A model generated the notes under the pieces. The model saw only the letters and a list, made by a program, of their open reading frames with translations, made no database searches and was not told where the DNA came from. A program made the position numbers and the translations under genes. Shown piece by piece: positions 36,791 to 48,800 of a DNA stretch of 64,000 nt (positions are counted from its first letter, which is position 1; each line of letters begins with the position of its first letter). Source of the DNA: Trissonchulus latispiculum. Lineage: Eukaryota > Nematoda > Enoplea > Enoplida > Ironidae. Where the stretch lies: assembly GCA_030248195.1 (NCBI GenBank), contig JASAND010023271.1, positions 1-64,000 on the forward strand, written 5' to 3'.

Positions 36791-37448
36791 GACATGGAAC
36801 CATCCACCAATATTTGCTGTGCCAAATAACGTCACGTGCCCATGAAACTTTTGTCTTTACTTCTTCAACCGGAATTTAAAGGATATATATACGATACAGC
36901 CAACACACACATATTATCCTCTTTTGTGCGGAGCATTTTTGTTACTTGTATATAAGTTGCTTTGCAGTTTTGCTGTTATTTGTGTTATTCCCAACATCAT
37001 CAGCCTTGGCATAATTGATTAATATGATCGGAATACGCAGTTCTTTAATGGGAGCATCATAATAAGTTTCAGTTTTCGGACAAGACAGTAAACGTAGAAA
37101 ATAGCAAATAAGGGTACAAAATGTTGTTTGTTAATCAATTGATAAATCATTTATAAAGAATTATATAAATGTTTCAGTAGCGTTTAATGGCGAAATTTAA
37201 AAATTTTTCTGAACTTCTGGGGGGCTCTGCCCCCCAGACCCCCGTTTGGGACTTAGGATTTCTCTTTCAGTTGTAACCAGTCGAAAACCTGTACCACAGA
37301 AGACTTTTGAATTAATAGGACAACTTGCAGTATAATGCACAGTGTGCATGTTACGCAAAACGGGAAAATTTTACCCCCCCCCCCGAAAGTCCTCGGACAA
37401 AACCGCCCCCCCCTGAAAATATTTTGTACCTACGCTACTGCCTGGAGG

Positions 37449-38819
37449 GTCCGGACGGGTCCGGCAGGGGTCACGTGACCGTGGGTCATACCCCACCAAC
37501 ATATGAAGTTCTGAGTTTCTCTGCCAAAATGCCTGGAAATAGGTTATAATCACTCACAAACACGAAAAAACAACGTTTTAGCCTTTAAAACGGCACTTTA
37601 GAGCCCCCAGACTTCATACTGGACGCTGTCGGGGGCCATCAGTGACCACTAAGACTTCGGCGGGATCAGTTGCCTTAGTTGGAGCACTAGGTTAGCGGTT
37701 TTGGGTTCTAAATACGTTATTTAGTGTGCTCTATCCAAAACTGATGAGAAAAAGTTGCTAGCTGCTCTCTGGGATCCGATCCGCCACTGATTTTTTTTGT
37801 TAACGGGTGATATTTTTTTGTTAAACCTTTAACAAAAAATCACACATTTTGGTTTACTGCAACTTACTGGTAGGTCGTAGAGCAACGAAACTGGGGTGGT
37901 TTTAAAGCTTAGCCCAAGACCTATCCATGGGTCCTCAAAGTAATCGATTTGGTTTAGTTTTGCGAAAGTTCCAGCCAAAAAACCGAATTTTGATTTTTTT
38001 TGTTAAGCTTGTTATACCCCCCTCGAACCCCCCCCCCCAGCGATTTGTTGACCCAAAAACTTAGCAAAATTTGATCAAAAATGGTCATTTCTTGAAAAAT
38101 TTTTCTAAAATCTTGACTCAAGTTCTAATCACTTTAAAACGGTGCAAAAACGCCTAAAACGTTAAAAACAGGCCTTATTTTGACGATAAAAGGGCTAAAT
38201 TACCACAAATTTTTTGCATTTTTTGGTCATTTTTTGAAATTTCTGAGGTTAGAATTCTGGAGCGGGGTTGATACATAGTTTCACGGGGGCGGGGGGGGGG
38301 GGTTGGGGCTGGGGGTACTCCCCCAGAATTTTCGCCCCTTGCCCCCCCCCCCCAAAATTTTCGATATCCCCTCCATCAAACTTTCGGCTACCTCACCCAA
38401 CCAGCCCCGGCCCTTTTTGGAACCAAAAACTTAGCCAGATTTTGCCCAAAAATGGTGGTCATTTTTTGAAAAATTTTCCTCAAATTTTGACTTGAAATCG
38501 CTTTAAAACCGCGTATAAACGCCTAAAACTATCAAAACAAGCCTTGTTTTCACGGAAAAAGCGTTAAAACGCAGAAAAGTTTGCATTTTTAGGCCATTTT
38601 TTGGATTTTCTGAGGTCCCAATTTTGGGGGGGGGGGTTCGGGGGGGCACCCACATCACATTTCGCGTGTTGACGACCAAATTTCCAGAGCTCACCCCTCC
38701 CTTATACCCTTATACCTTATACCCCTTATATGTATATAGTTCAGCGGGCACTCAAAAAGAGTCAATGCTTTTCTAGTGTCTTTCCCTTCAATTTTTCAAA
38801 CTTTTAATTTTCGTTTCAG
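37449..38819. other. Upstream region of the MINDY gene, repetitive
   Basis: A diverged duplication occurs here: about 38045-38270 and about 38420-38640 share CCAAAAACTTAGC, CTTTAAAAC.G, AACGCCTAAAAC and TTTGCATTTTT. G/C-run blocks lie at 38280-38350 and 38625-38650. TTAATTTTCGTTTCAG at 38804-38819 looks like a splice acceptor, so an untranslated first exon lies further upstream; I could not place it. Confidence 0.45.
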
Positions 38820-38881
38820 TTACCTGTATTCGATAGGAGTCACCTTACATTGGAATTGTTGTATATATTTGTTATACAAGA

Positions 38882-41800
38882 ATGTCTCAACAATCAGAAC
38901 CGATGCTTTGGAACGGTGATCACAACGAAGTCGCTCCTTCTGCCGGTTGTTCGGATACGGATGATCCGAAGAGTGCCACTCTAGAATTGTCCGCCCGGTC
39001 ACCGGTGGCCGGCACGATGGCCAACTTTCCACCGGACCAGGTGATTGCGGTCAAGATTGCCTCTGTGGTGGCAGCTCAGCCACTTCCTGGCGCTGAGAGT
39101 GACACTGATACGTCTGCTGCCAGCCAGCGTCAGGATTTGTCGGCGTCAGGCGGAGAGGAGGATAAGGTTGGTTAGGAGAATAGAGAAGATTGATTTCTGT
39201 TTTATTTAGCGGGGAAACCTTGCCCTGCACATCAAGAAAGAAATTGTTTAACGTCAAGTCTACGGTTATATCTGTACAATGCTTTGTCAGTTTTCAAATT
39301 GCTGTAAGAGTAAGTCCAGAAGAGACACCTAGTTCTTTCTTTCGTCCAGTATATAGTTCCTTAAGATATGCTGTATATATGTATCAGGATATATATTTTT
39401 TACAAGGGGGGCCGGGGGTCCGAAATTGACCTTCCCCCCGAAATCGCCACCTCCCCGGTATTTTTGCTTCCCCCCCTCGGATTTTTTGATGGCCCAAATT
39501 TTTCCAGAAATGGGCTAGTTTTTAAAAACTTTCTGTCTTTTCCCGCAGATTTTTTCCTAACTATTTTTAGCCTAAATTCTGACATCTTGGCATTTCCAAC
39601 CTTTTGCATTTCACCATGCAAAATACGCCAAAAAACTTAGCTTTTTGGCTCATTTTTGCAAAAATCTCCCCCCGGGCACGAGAAGCCCCCCCCCCCTGGA
39701 AAAAACCCTGTGTATTTATGTAACATTGGGCCGAGAAGATTTGCTTTCTTTGGTTCTGTTGCAGAGGACCACACCTGTCAAGGAAGAGCCCTCGACTGGC
39801 CAGTCGCCTCCTCCTGATATGAATTTATCCGATCTGACCGATCAGATGAATTCACTGCAACTGGGGGCCTCCGCCGTCCAACCGCAACCATCGTCGCCTT
39901 CAACTCAAACGCCACCGAAAGAACCAAGCCCTGGCCAGGATGCTCCATCGGCACCCCTCAGGAGCCCTCAACAGCCTGTTGAAGCCAAATCTACAGCAGA
40001 AGAAGACGGAGAAGAAAAGGTTATCAGTAGCAGCAGTGCAGATGTTCAGCCGACGTTTGCCAAGCCTACAGAGGTGGCAGTTGCGGCAGCAGTGAACGAT
40101 ACTGCGGTTGCTGTTGCTGCCTCGGCTACTACTGAGACTACGGTTCGAGCACCGGCCGGTCTAGACTCCCATTCAGAGCCGGCGGCACCGGAACCGGCCT
40201 TGTCTGGGCCAGATCAACCACCACCAGCTGTAGTTGATCTCCCAGACAAACTAGAGCAGACGGCAGCAGGATCGCAGCAAACTTCCCCAAGTAGTGGTGC
40301 TACTGCTGCTGTTCCCAGACCTAGTGCAGCATCATCGACTGCCCAGGAAGCTGATGATCCTGCCTTGCAGGTGTGTTGTGGCGTTTTTTTCCAATAGTTT
40401 GGGCGTTATTCTGGGTTTTCTTTTGTGAGGATGATGCTGGGCTGCTTTTTCCAAACCAAAAAAATTCCGAAAACGTTTGAAACGTTTGGCATTTTTTGGG
40501 CACCTGAAGGTAAGTTGGCGGGGAAGCCCAAAAAAAGGGGTAGTGGAGCCGTGTGGGAGGGAAGGGGAACCCCAAAAGGGGGGAGAGCCGCCCAGGGATG
40601 CAGTGTTCACAGTTTTTTCGAATGAATTCTTTTGGCGTTTTTCTTATCCACTCACCTAAATAGTGCACGGACGTTCTTTTTTTATGAATTTTTGTACAAA
40701 AATTTTTTGAAACTTTTCCGTCTGGCTTGGAATTGTATATATTTCCCCTAAAATTGATAAATTTAGTTGTTGAAAAGAGATTTATGGGTTTTCTGTCTTT
40801 AGTTCTAGTCTTATACGCCGGTTTTGACCGCTTTACTGACAAACCTTTGTTTCATCTTCGTCACATCAATATTATTGTAACGGACGTGCTAAAATATTAC
40901 TAATAATAAGACTAACCTGGTTAATCTTTATATACGTATACGTATACTTATTTTATTTCGGTTATTTGTTGCTGTAGACTCATTCAGTGAAATGGATTTC
41001 CTGGCACGGTGCCAAATGGCCGGTCATAACTCAGAACAAGAACGGACCCTGTCCCCTTCTTGCCATCATGAATGTACTACTCCTGAGAGGTTAGTTTCGT
41101 CGCACCATATTTTTTATTTTTTATGAATGGTTTTTTGTCAGAACTGGAGTTTGGGAAATTTTTTCTAACTTTGTGAATTATATACGTATTTGCAATGTTT
41201 ATTCAAAACATTTGTCAGTATTGTTTTTTGCAGTGTGTCGGACATGTAACATCGTATATATAATTAATGTTCACTTGAGACAACGACGCAGCTATGATTT
41301 CGTGATTCCCAAAATTATCCAGAAAAAATGTTTTGGATAAGTGCTATTTCCTTTCAATTTTTCAGCTTACCAATTTAACACATCCATTCAGTGCCTTTTA
41401 ATCTGTACTTAGCTTGGAGCGATTGTATAGCATAAAAGCGGAGCCCCCGACGTTGTCAAGTATTTTGGAATTAAAATTAAGAAGTAGAATTAAGAAATGG
41501 AATTAAAACTGTGCCATGTCATCGTTTCTAAAGATTAATAAAGGTTAAAGTGAGTAATAGCAAGACTTGTCAAGTAAGTTTAAAAATGTTACATCTGTAG
41601 TGAATAGATTTTTAGACTTAGAGTTGGTTACCACCCTCCCCCCCAACCTAGGCTCACGTTTTCCTGCCTCCACAACCTGATGAGAGGTTTTGTTTTAGGT
41701 CAAGTTCAGCTTCCAGACGCGGTGGAATTTGTGACCGGTCAGCAATTGCTCAGCTTCATAGGCGACTGTATTCTTCGACTGTCACCAAAAGTAGGCTTAC

Positions 41801-42790
41801 AGCAGAGTATTTTTACTGATTTTTTTCAGGAGGGGGAAGGAGGTAGTTCTGACCCGACTGGAGGAGGGATTAATTTTGGTTAATAGAGCCGAAAATTTGT
41901 GTTTTTGCCGCCTTATTTTGGATGGAGAAGCTTTGAAAGTTTTGAAGAAACTTTGAAAAAACGCCCGAATTTAGGTTAAAAAACGAACTTAGGCAACCGC
42001 GGAGTTCAGGGGAAAGGCAGCCAAAAATCGCGGTCGGGTATTGGGGGGGCATCCCTCCTGTAAAATACCCTTATGTTTGTATCGGATGGCTTTGGATTTA
42101 TATGAATATGTAAATTTGGTTCAAGTAACTACTCACGTGCATGTCGTCAGTCGAAATTAAATTTTAAAGGGGGGACCTATAACCTGTATTTGAGCAACAT
42201 TGTCTTACATTCGACTTGACTCTTTTCTTATTTAAAAACATGGTTTGACCAGATTAATTATGCCTTCTCTCCGATGCTTTTTGCTTTCTCAGGAAGGTGC
42301 CAGAGGCGTATCCAGGACTTTCAAGAGGAGGGGGTCCAACCCAAAGGGGGGCGGGGTTCGGACCTGATTTTTTTCCAAAAGATGGCCAAATTTACGCCAG
42401 AACTACGTAAAAATTTAAACGATTGTCCGAAAAAGGGGGGGGGGTCGGCATCCCCTGAACTACCCCCTAGATATACGCCACTGGAAAGGAATATCTGGAC
42501 TTTGTTTCAGTTTGACAACTTTTATTTCGATGTGACAACTTTTTTCGGTTTATCTTTATTTTAAGGACCTACCGGAGACGTGTGCCCAGGACTATGAGCA
42601 GAATGTCAGCGATGCGATGGGCTGTCTGAATAAGCTTCTGACTGGATTGGATGTCAATGTTCGGTTCACGGGGTAGGTTGGCCCGCCGTTCGTTTGAGGG
42701 CTACAGGTATTACAGTACCCCCCCAGAAGTTTGGGGGGGGGGGGGTGGGTGGTAGGAGGGGATGTGGAATAAAATATTTTTATTTTAAAG

Positions 42791-42825
<35 letters not shown>

Positions 42826-45800
42826 GTGTGTGGATGGAAATTTCGATTGCAGTATAAACATTGGGCCATGACATTTTGTACTCAGTCGATTTGATGTTCA
42901 GCTTCAGCACATGTTATCCTGGGATGTGTCCAGGATTTTGGAAAGACCTGATCCTAAATGGGAGGGGGGGGGTCCAAGCCCTAATTTTTCAAAAAGATTG
43001 CCAAATTTGCATTAAAAATAGCCAAAAATTTAAAGAAATTCGAAAGGGGAGGGGGATCCGGTCCCCCAGGATATGCCCCTGATAAATTTCCCCCAATTTT
43101 TTAACACTGATGAATTTTTTGAAAAATTAGTATTTTCCTTTTCATTATATTTTCTTTCCAATCCTGTCTGTCTGCTTTGCAGGGTGAGTGACTTCGAATG
43201 GACGCCGGAGTGTTTGGTGTTTGATCTGCTCAACATCTCCCTCTATCATGGTTGGCTGGTCGAGCCGGAAAACGAAGACACGCTGACAGCGGTGGGCAAC
43301 AACAGCTATAATCAGTTGGTGGAAAAGATTGTTACGGGGAAGTTGGGCGAAGATGCTGACCTTTATTCTGCGGGTAGGCAGTGGTTTGGTGTGCAGTTTT
43401 GTAGAAAATGGTGGCTTACCTAACTATACACGTATTAATGTCTTGTATCCTTCGGGGATCCGCCTGCTGGCCCGCGTTTACCTCGTCGTCGTCGTCGTTA
43501 GCGGCCGGCGGAGCGTATCCATATGGGGAGCCTCCACCTCCATGTCCAGCACACGTCTTAGCAAGGCGGACCACAAAGGGAAGCCCGGAATAGGGCAATA
43601 ACAGGGGTCCACCCGCTCGGGAGCATAATTTAAGGACAAGAGGTATCCAGCTCCGACATGACTGAAGATAGAAAACAGAAAGGGAAAGGATCAGCCGTGT
43701 CCCGCAGAATTGGAAACCATTTAGCGCCGTTGACCAGACGGATGCCAGGGAGCATCTGTGGAATCTCCATTTGATGGGGTCCATGTCCATCGGATTTCCC
43801 ACGGAGGCGGCTCCATTCCCCCCCCCCGCGTTTACCTCATTTTCTTGATTTGCCCAATTCCGTAATGTTAGACTCATTTCTTTCTAATTTTTTTCTTTTT
43901 TGAGTCAACTTTCAGTTTTTTTGCACATTCATGTATTTTAGTCCTTTTTTGAATAGTTTTTTCTTACTCAACTCTCCAATTCTCATGTTGTATATATTTT
44001 TCAGCACTGCTGGGTGAACAGTTTCTGGAAAGCTCTGCCAGTCAGTTGACCTATCATGGCCTGTGTGAGCTGAACTCTCATTTGAAAGACGGGGAGTTGG
44101 CCGTGCTGTTTCGTAACAATCACTTTTCGACACTCTACAAGCATAAGGTATCGTATGAATTTTAATGGATCTAACCTTAGTTTAATACGTATACAGTACC
44201 CTGCACTCAAATGGTGACAGTTGGCGATAATTGGAAGTTCGCGAAGTTGACGGAAATCGCCGAAGTTAACGAAAATCGCTATCAAGCTCTACCAAAGTTC
44301 GCGAATTTAAGTTTTCGCCAACTGTCACCTTTTGAGTGCAGGGTACTGTTAGAAAACGAAATCTAAAAATTCTACCGGAAACCGCAAAGAACGATTGCCT
44401 GGTAACGGGACGACGTCTGCTAAGTTTTTGTAACATAGTGAGGCCACAGAAATGGATTATTCGGGATGTAGAGTTGAAATTGTCCTGAATTGGTTTTTCG
44501 AACATAACTTTCGCTACAGTGGTCACAGGGCCAAAGTTCTTATACCATTCGACGCAGAATCGCACGCTCTTTCCAACGGTGGGTGGGTGTCCCGATGCGC
44601 CGCGACCTCTGCAGGAAAAGCTTGGGCACCAACAAACATGGAAGTTGTACGTCAACATGTGCCAACGAGACACGCGCCGGCGCGCGCGGATGACCGCGCT
44701 TGACGGCCCCATTGTCGCGGTAAAGTTACTCAAAAGAAAGAGGAGACTGCTGGTTCAGGAACTGCTTAAATTACCCTAATCAGACGACTGGTTAGTGAGA
44801 TATGACCATTTAAAGATTTTTGCTTCATTTTGTCAAAATCCATACAGTACCCTGCACCCAAATGGTGACAGTTGGCGATAATTGGAAGTTCGCGAAGCTG
44901 ACGGAAATCGCCGAAGTTGACGAAAATCGCTATCAAGCTGCCAAAGTTCGCGAATTTCAGTTTTCGCCAACTGTCACCTTTTGAGTGCAGGGTACTGTAT
45001 AATAAATGGTCGGTCACTGTGTTGGTTGCATCTTGACAAGAGTACATTATACATAAGAGTATGACAGCTGGTCACGCTAACGTCTGATTTCTCCCCCCCC
45101 CCCCCCGCAAATTGGTACCTAGTCGAAACGGGGGTACGCTCACTCGCTCTATGCTTGCGTGCTAAAGCTGGAAAACACAAGGACTATCCGTGCCCCCCTT
45201 CCCTTAATTTCGGCTCATTTTGTTTCTATCCGGAATGCTTCTTTTTTCAACCATTGTACAAAAAGTACCAATGATATAGAAGTTATGTGCTCTTCTCTCC
45301 CGGCTCCGTGGTGTAGTGGTTGCACGCCTGACTGCAGTCCGGGGGCTAGACTCCTGGCGGAGCCAAATTTTTTTTACACGATTTTCTTGGTCCATACGTT
45401 CGTTAGTTTTTTCTGCAAATTTCTCTATCTAGTTTTCCTTATCTAGCTTTTTTCATCTACTCCATGTTTTATTAGGAAGAAATGTATGTGATGTTGACCT
45501 AACAAGAATTCCTGCCCGAGCCGCGTGTAGTCTGGGAGACCCTGAGCAATGTCAATGGGGATAGTCATTTTGTGGACGGGGAATTTCTGACGGTTCCCCC
45601 GAAATTGGAACCCTCTCCTCCCCCAGCCAGCGCCGCCAATGGCAGTAATTCTTCCGGCAGTGTCAATCAGTCGCAGGGCTCGCCTGGTGGCGCTACTGTA
45701 CCCCTTGTGGCGCCCCTCCCCGAAGGGGCTACCCGGGAACAGCAAGAAGACCATGAGTAAGCGTAGAGTAGTGCTTTCTGGGGAGGGGGAGTTGGGGGGA

Positions 45801-48800
45801 TTTTTTGAGTTTTTCTCAGTTTTTTCTAGTTTCCAAACTTTGAGCAAGAGCAGAGTTCAGTGTAGTGGTGGCGCTTTTTGAAGGGGAGGGCTTTTAGATT
45901 TTTCTTTAGTTTTTTCTAGTTTTTAGCTTTGAAAAAGGATGGGGTAAAGCTTAAATTAATTGTTTTGTTATGGTAAAAAATTTGTTGGTTCTTATTTTTC
46001 CATTCGTCAGATGACAACAAATATTCCGTTGTCTTGTTGGAGTGGTTGGTAGCATTTTTTGCCCCATCAAAAGTTTGCATTTTGAAGAGCTGAAAATGGA
46101 AGGGGTCTCTACACAGCTTTTTTCATGGCACATTTTGTGTCATTAAGTTTCTTCCAGTTTATAAAAATCATTCCCTTACTCAATATCTGTTCAGGCGCAA
46201 AACTTTAAGAGTTACATAATTTTTGTCTATACATGATCATGATTCTTGTGATGCTATCCTTTCTGCTCTTTCTAGTTTTTTCTTTATTTTTTATAAATTT
46301 TTATAAGTTTATAATTTTTTAATTTTTTAATTTGTTTCAGCTTTGCCATGGCGGTCCAGCTGTCAGATCAGGAGCAATTGGAACCCTCTGGACCTCCTGA
46401 CTCTTCGTAAGTCTTCTTTCTTTACTTGAAGGAGGGGGGGGGGTTCCGTTCCTAAATTGCCAAATTTTCGTCTTCCTAAAATAGCTGTTTGCAGTGGATG
46501 GCATAAAGCTTCGATTTCAAAAAGGTGGATGGTTGCTAGCCTTTTATAAATGCAATATTGACTAGGGTTGTACCCGGGCCGTGTAGAGGACTGCGGGCCC
46601 CGGCCGGCCCGATTTAAGCCCGGGCCCGGAAAGCCCGGCCCGCTACCTGTCCCGGTTTTAGAGGCGGATCTTACCTGGCCTACTGGGCTCATCGTGCCTG
46701 CCTGACTCATTATGCAAGTCTGGGACACTTGCCGCGGCCCGGTCTTTGAGCCGGGCCTAGTGGCGGGTCCGGGCTTCAGAGTCCGGGCCTATCACCAGGC
46801 CCGAAGAGTTAAGGTCGAGCCAAGGAGCTTGCCCGGGCAAAGCTTTATTGAATCTTCAGTACAAAAAGTGTAAATTTTTGTCAAACCCCATCTTTTCTCG
46901 ACAAAATATTCAAAATCTTGGATACGCCCCTGCTGACCGACCCTTCACCATTGTATGTCGTTGGATGTGCGTAGGTACACTGTTTATCTGGTTGCTGCTG
47001 CTTCTAGACTGATTTATGTAGGGGCGCGATAGCGCCCCTACATAATATGGGTATAAAGGCGTCTGCGCGGGCCCCTGGAGACCGTGTTGGCCTGGTGCCA
47101 GCTAATTAGAGGTCCGGCGGTGGTAAAAAGGTTACCATCGTAAACAACTCGAGTAGTACTACAAGTACCACCATACTTTTGGTTCGAATTCGAAACTTCG
47201 AATTTTTGCACTAGGCGATAGTTACCGTGCGTTTGTTTTTTTTCTCGGTGAATAACGCTTATTGGAAATGCATTTTACGGCGAAGTGTTGGAACGATGTG
47301 GGCATTTTGGCACCATACTACTATTATATGTTGGTAGACAGGATCCCCCCATGCTACCTTTTTTTGGTCATTTTGGCACCTGGCCAATTTTGGCTCTGTG
47401 CCAAGGTCCCAAAGTCGGACTTTCGCTATTTTTTGCAAATTTTGGTCACACTTTTCTAAAACTGGGTAGAAGCTGGAGAGGTCTAGTATCTTTTGTTGAA
47501 AATTACCAGTAGGGGTGCATAAAGTAACGAGGGGGATTTTTTAATTTTGCTCCCTAGCTTTCAGGAGATGGGCCCAAACTTTGCATTTTTTTGGCCTGTT
47601 TGGGCGAAAAGTTTTTAAGTCCCACTTTTACTAGAAATGGCCTAAAAGTCACTAAAAATGGCGTTTTTCGGCCTTGGGGTGGTACGCATATATAGTAAAT
47701 CGGGGTCGCTGAAAACGATGAGCATACTGCCGATACCGCCCGAAGTGACCACTGGTCAGCATGGCTCCCGTGGTTCCTCGCCCAGGGTCAAAGTTGGGAA
47801 AACTCCCTCTAAACAGCGTTTTTCGGCGTTTTGGTCGGGGGCATATATAGTAAATCGACTACGCTCGTTTCAATGGGCATATTGCCGAAACCGACCGAAG
47901 TAACCACTGGTCACTACAGCCTATGGGGCCTATTGACCACTGGTCAAACGGCCCAAAACAGCGTTTTTCGGCGTTTTGGTCGGGGGCATATATAGTAATA
48001 CGCTCGTTTCAACGGGCATATTGCCGAAACCGACGGAAGTGACCACTGGTCACTACGGCCTAGGAGTCCTATTGACCACTGGTCAAACGGCCTAAAACTG
48101 CGTTTTTCGGCGTTTTGATTGGGAGCATATATAGTAAATCGACTACGCTCGTTTCAATGGGCATATCGCCGAAACCGACGGAAGTGACCACTGGTCACTA
48201 CAGCCTATGGGGCCTATTGACCACTGGTCAAACGGCCCAAAACAGCGTTTTTCGGCGTTTTGGTCGGGGGCATATATAGTAAATCGACTACGCTCGTTTC
48301 AATGGGCATATTGCCGAAACCGACGGAAGTGACCACTGGTCACTACGGCCTAGGAGTCCTATTGACCACTGGTCAAACGGCCCAGAACTGCGTTTTTCGG
48401 CGTTTTGGTAGGGGGCATATATAGTAAATCGACTACGCTCGTTTCAATAGACATTGTCGAAATTGAGGGAAGCGTGCAACCTGTGGTCACTACGGTCTAT
48501 GGCGCCTATTGACCAGTGGTCAAACCCCTTAAAACAGCGTTTTTCGGCGTTTTGTTGGGAGCATATATTGTAAATCGACTACGCTCGTTTAGCATGGCCC
48601 TGTTCAAGCTCCTTGTATCCATTACCGCATTGCTGGAAAGGGATCCTTTAAAATGACAGAAGGACAAGAAATAAAAATGCTCCTCTGGAGCATGAAAAAG
48701 TAATATGGGTGATGGTGAGGTTGCAAAATCAAGAGAGGACTAGTCTTTAAAATGCTTAATATGGGGCTAGGTTGAAAAATAGAAGAGGACTAGGTTGTGA

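Larger units (their letters stand above)
34939..37440. mobile_element. 2.5-kb non-autonomous hAT-type element
   Basis: Left end CACTAGCGTAGATAC and right end GTACCTACGCTACTG form terminal inverted repeats. Exact 8-bp duplications CCTGGAGG are at 34931-34938 and 37441-37448. The subterminal regions carry G and C runs (GGGGGGGCGG left, CCGCCCCCCCC right). The interior holds two tandem arrays (35871-36296 and 36313-36790) and a GC-rich block with GCGCAGATCCTGCGC-like repeats. No transposase domain is recognised. Confidence 0.85.
42673..43182 (+). other. MINDY intron 5
   Basis: Donor GTAGGT, acceptor TGTCTGCTTTGCAG. It contains a G run, an ATT microsatellite (42793-42825) and a diverged MITE at 42926-43083. 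Confidence 0.75.
44148..45475 (+). other. MINDY intron 7
   Basis: Donor GTATCG, acceptor TCCATGTTTTATTAG. It contains two mariner-type MITEs, a partial fold-back MITE and a tRNA-Cys-like sequence. Confidence 0.75.

Noticed and set aside
39645..39764. Extension of MINDY exon 2 upstream to 39645 as an open frame
   Set aside because: The acceptor TTCTGTTGCAG at 39764 and phase match with exon 1 (39166) place this sequence in the intron.
44266..44733. 155-codon minus-strand frame between two mariner MITEs
   Set aside because: No domain recognised, and part of it lies inside the MITE at 44194-44348; intronic and antisense.
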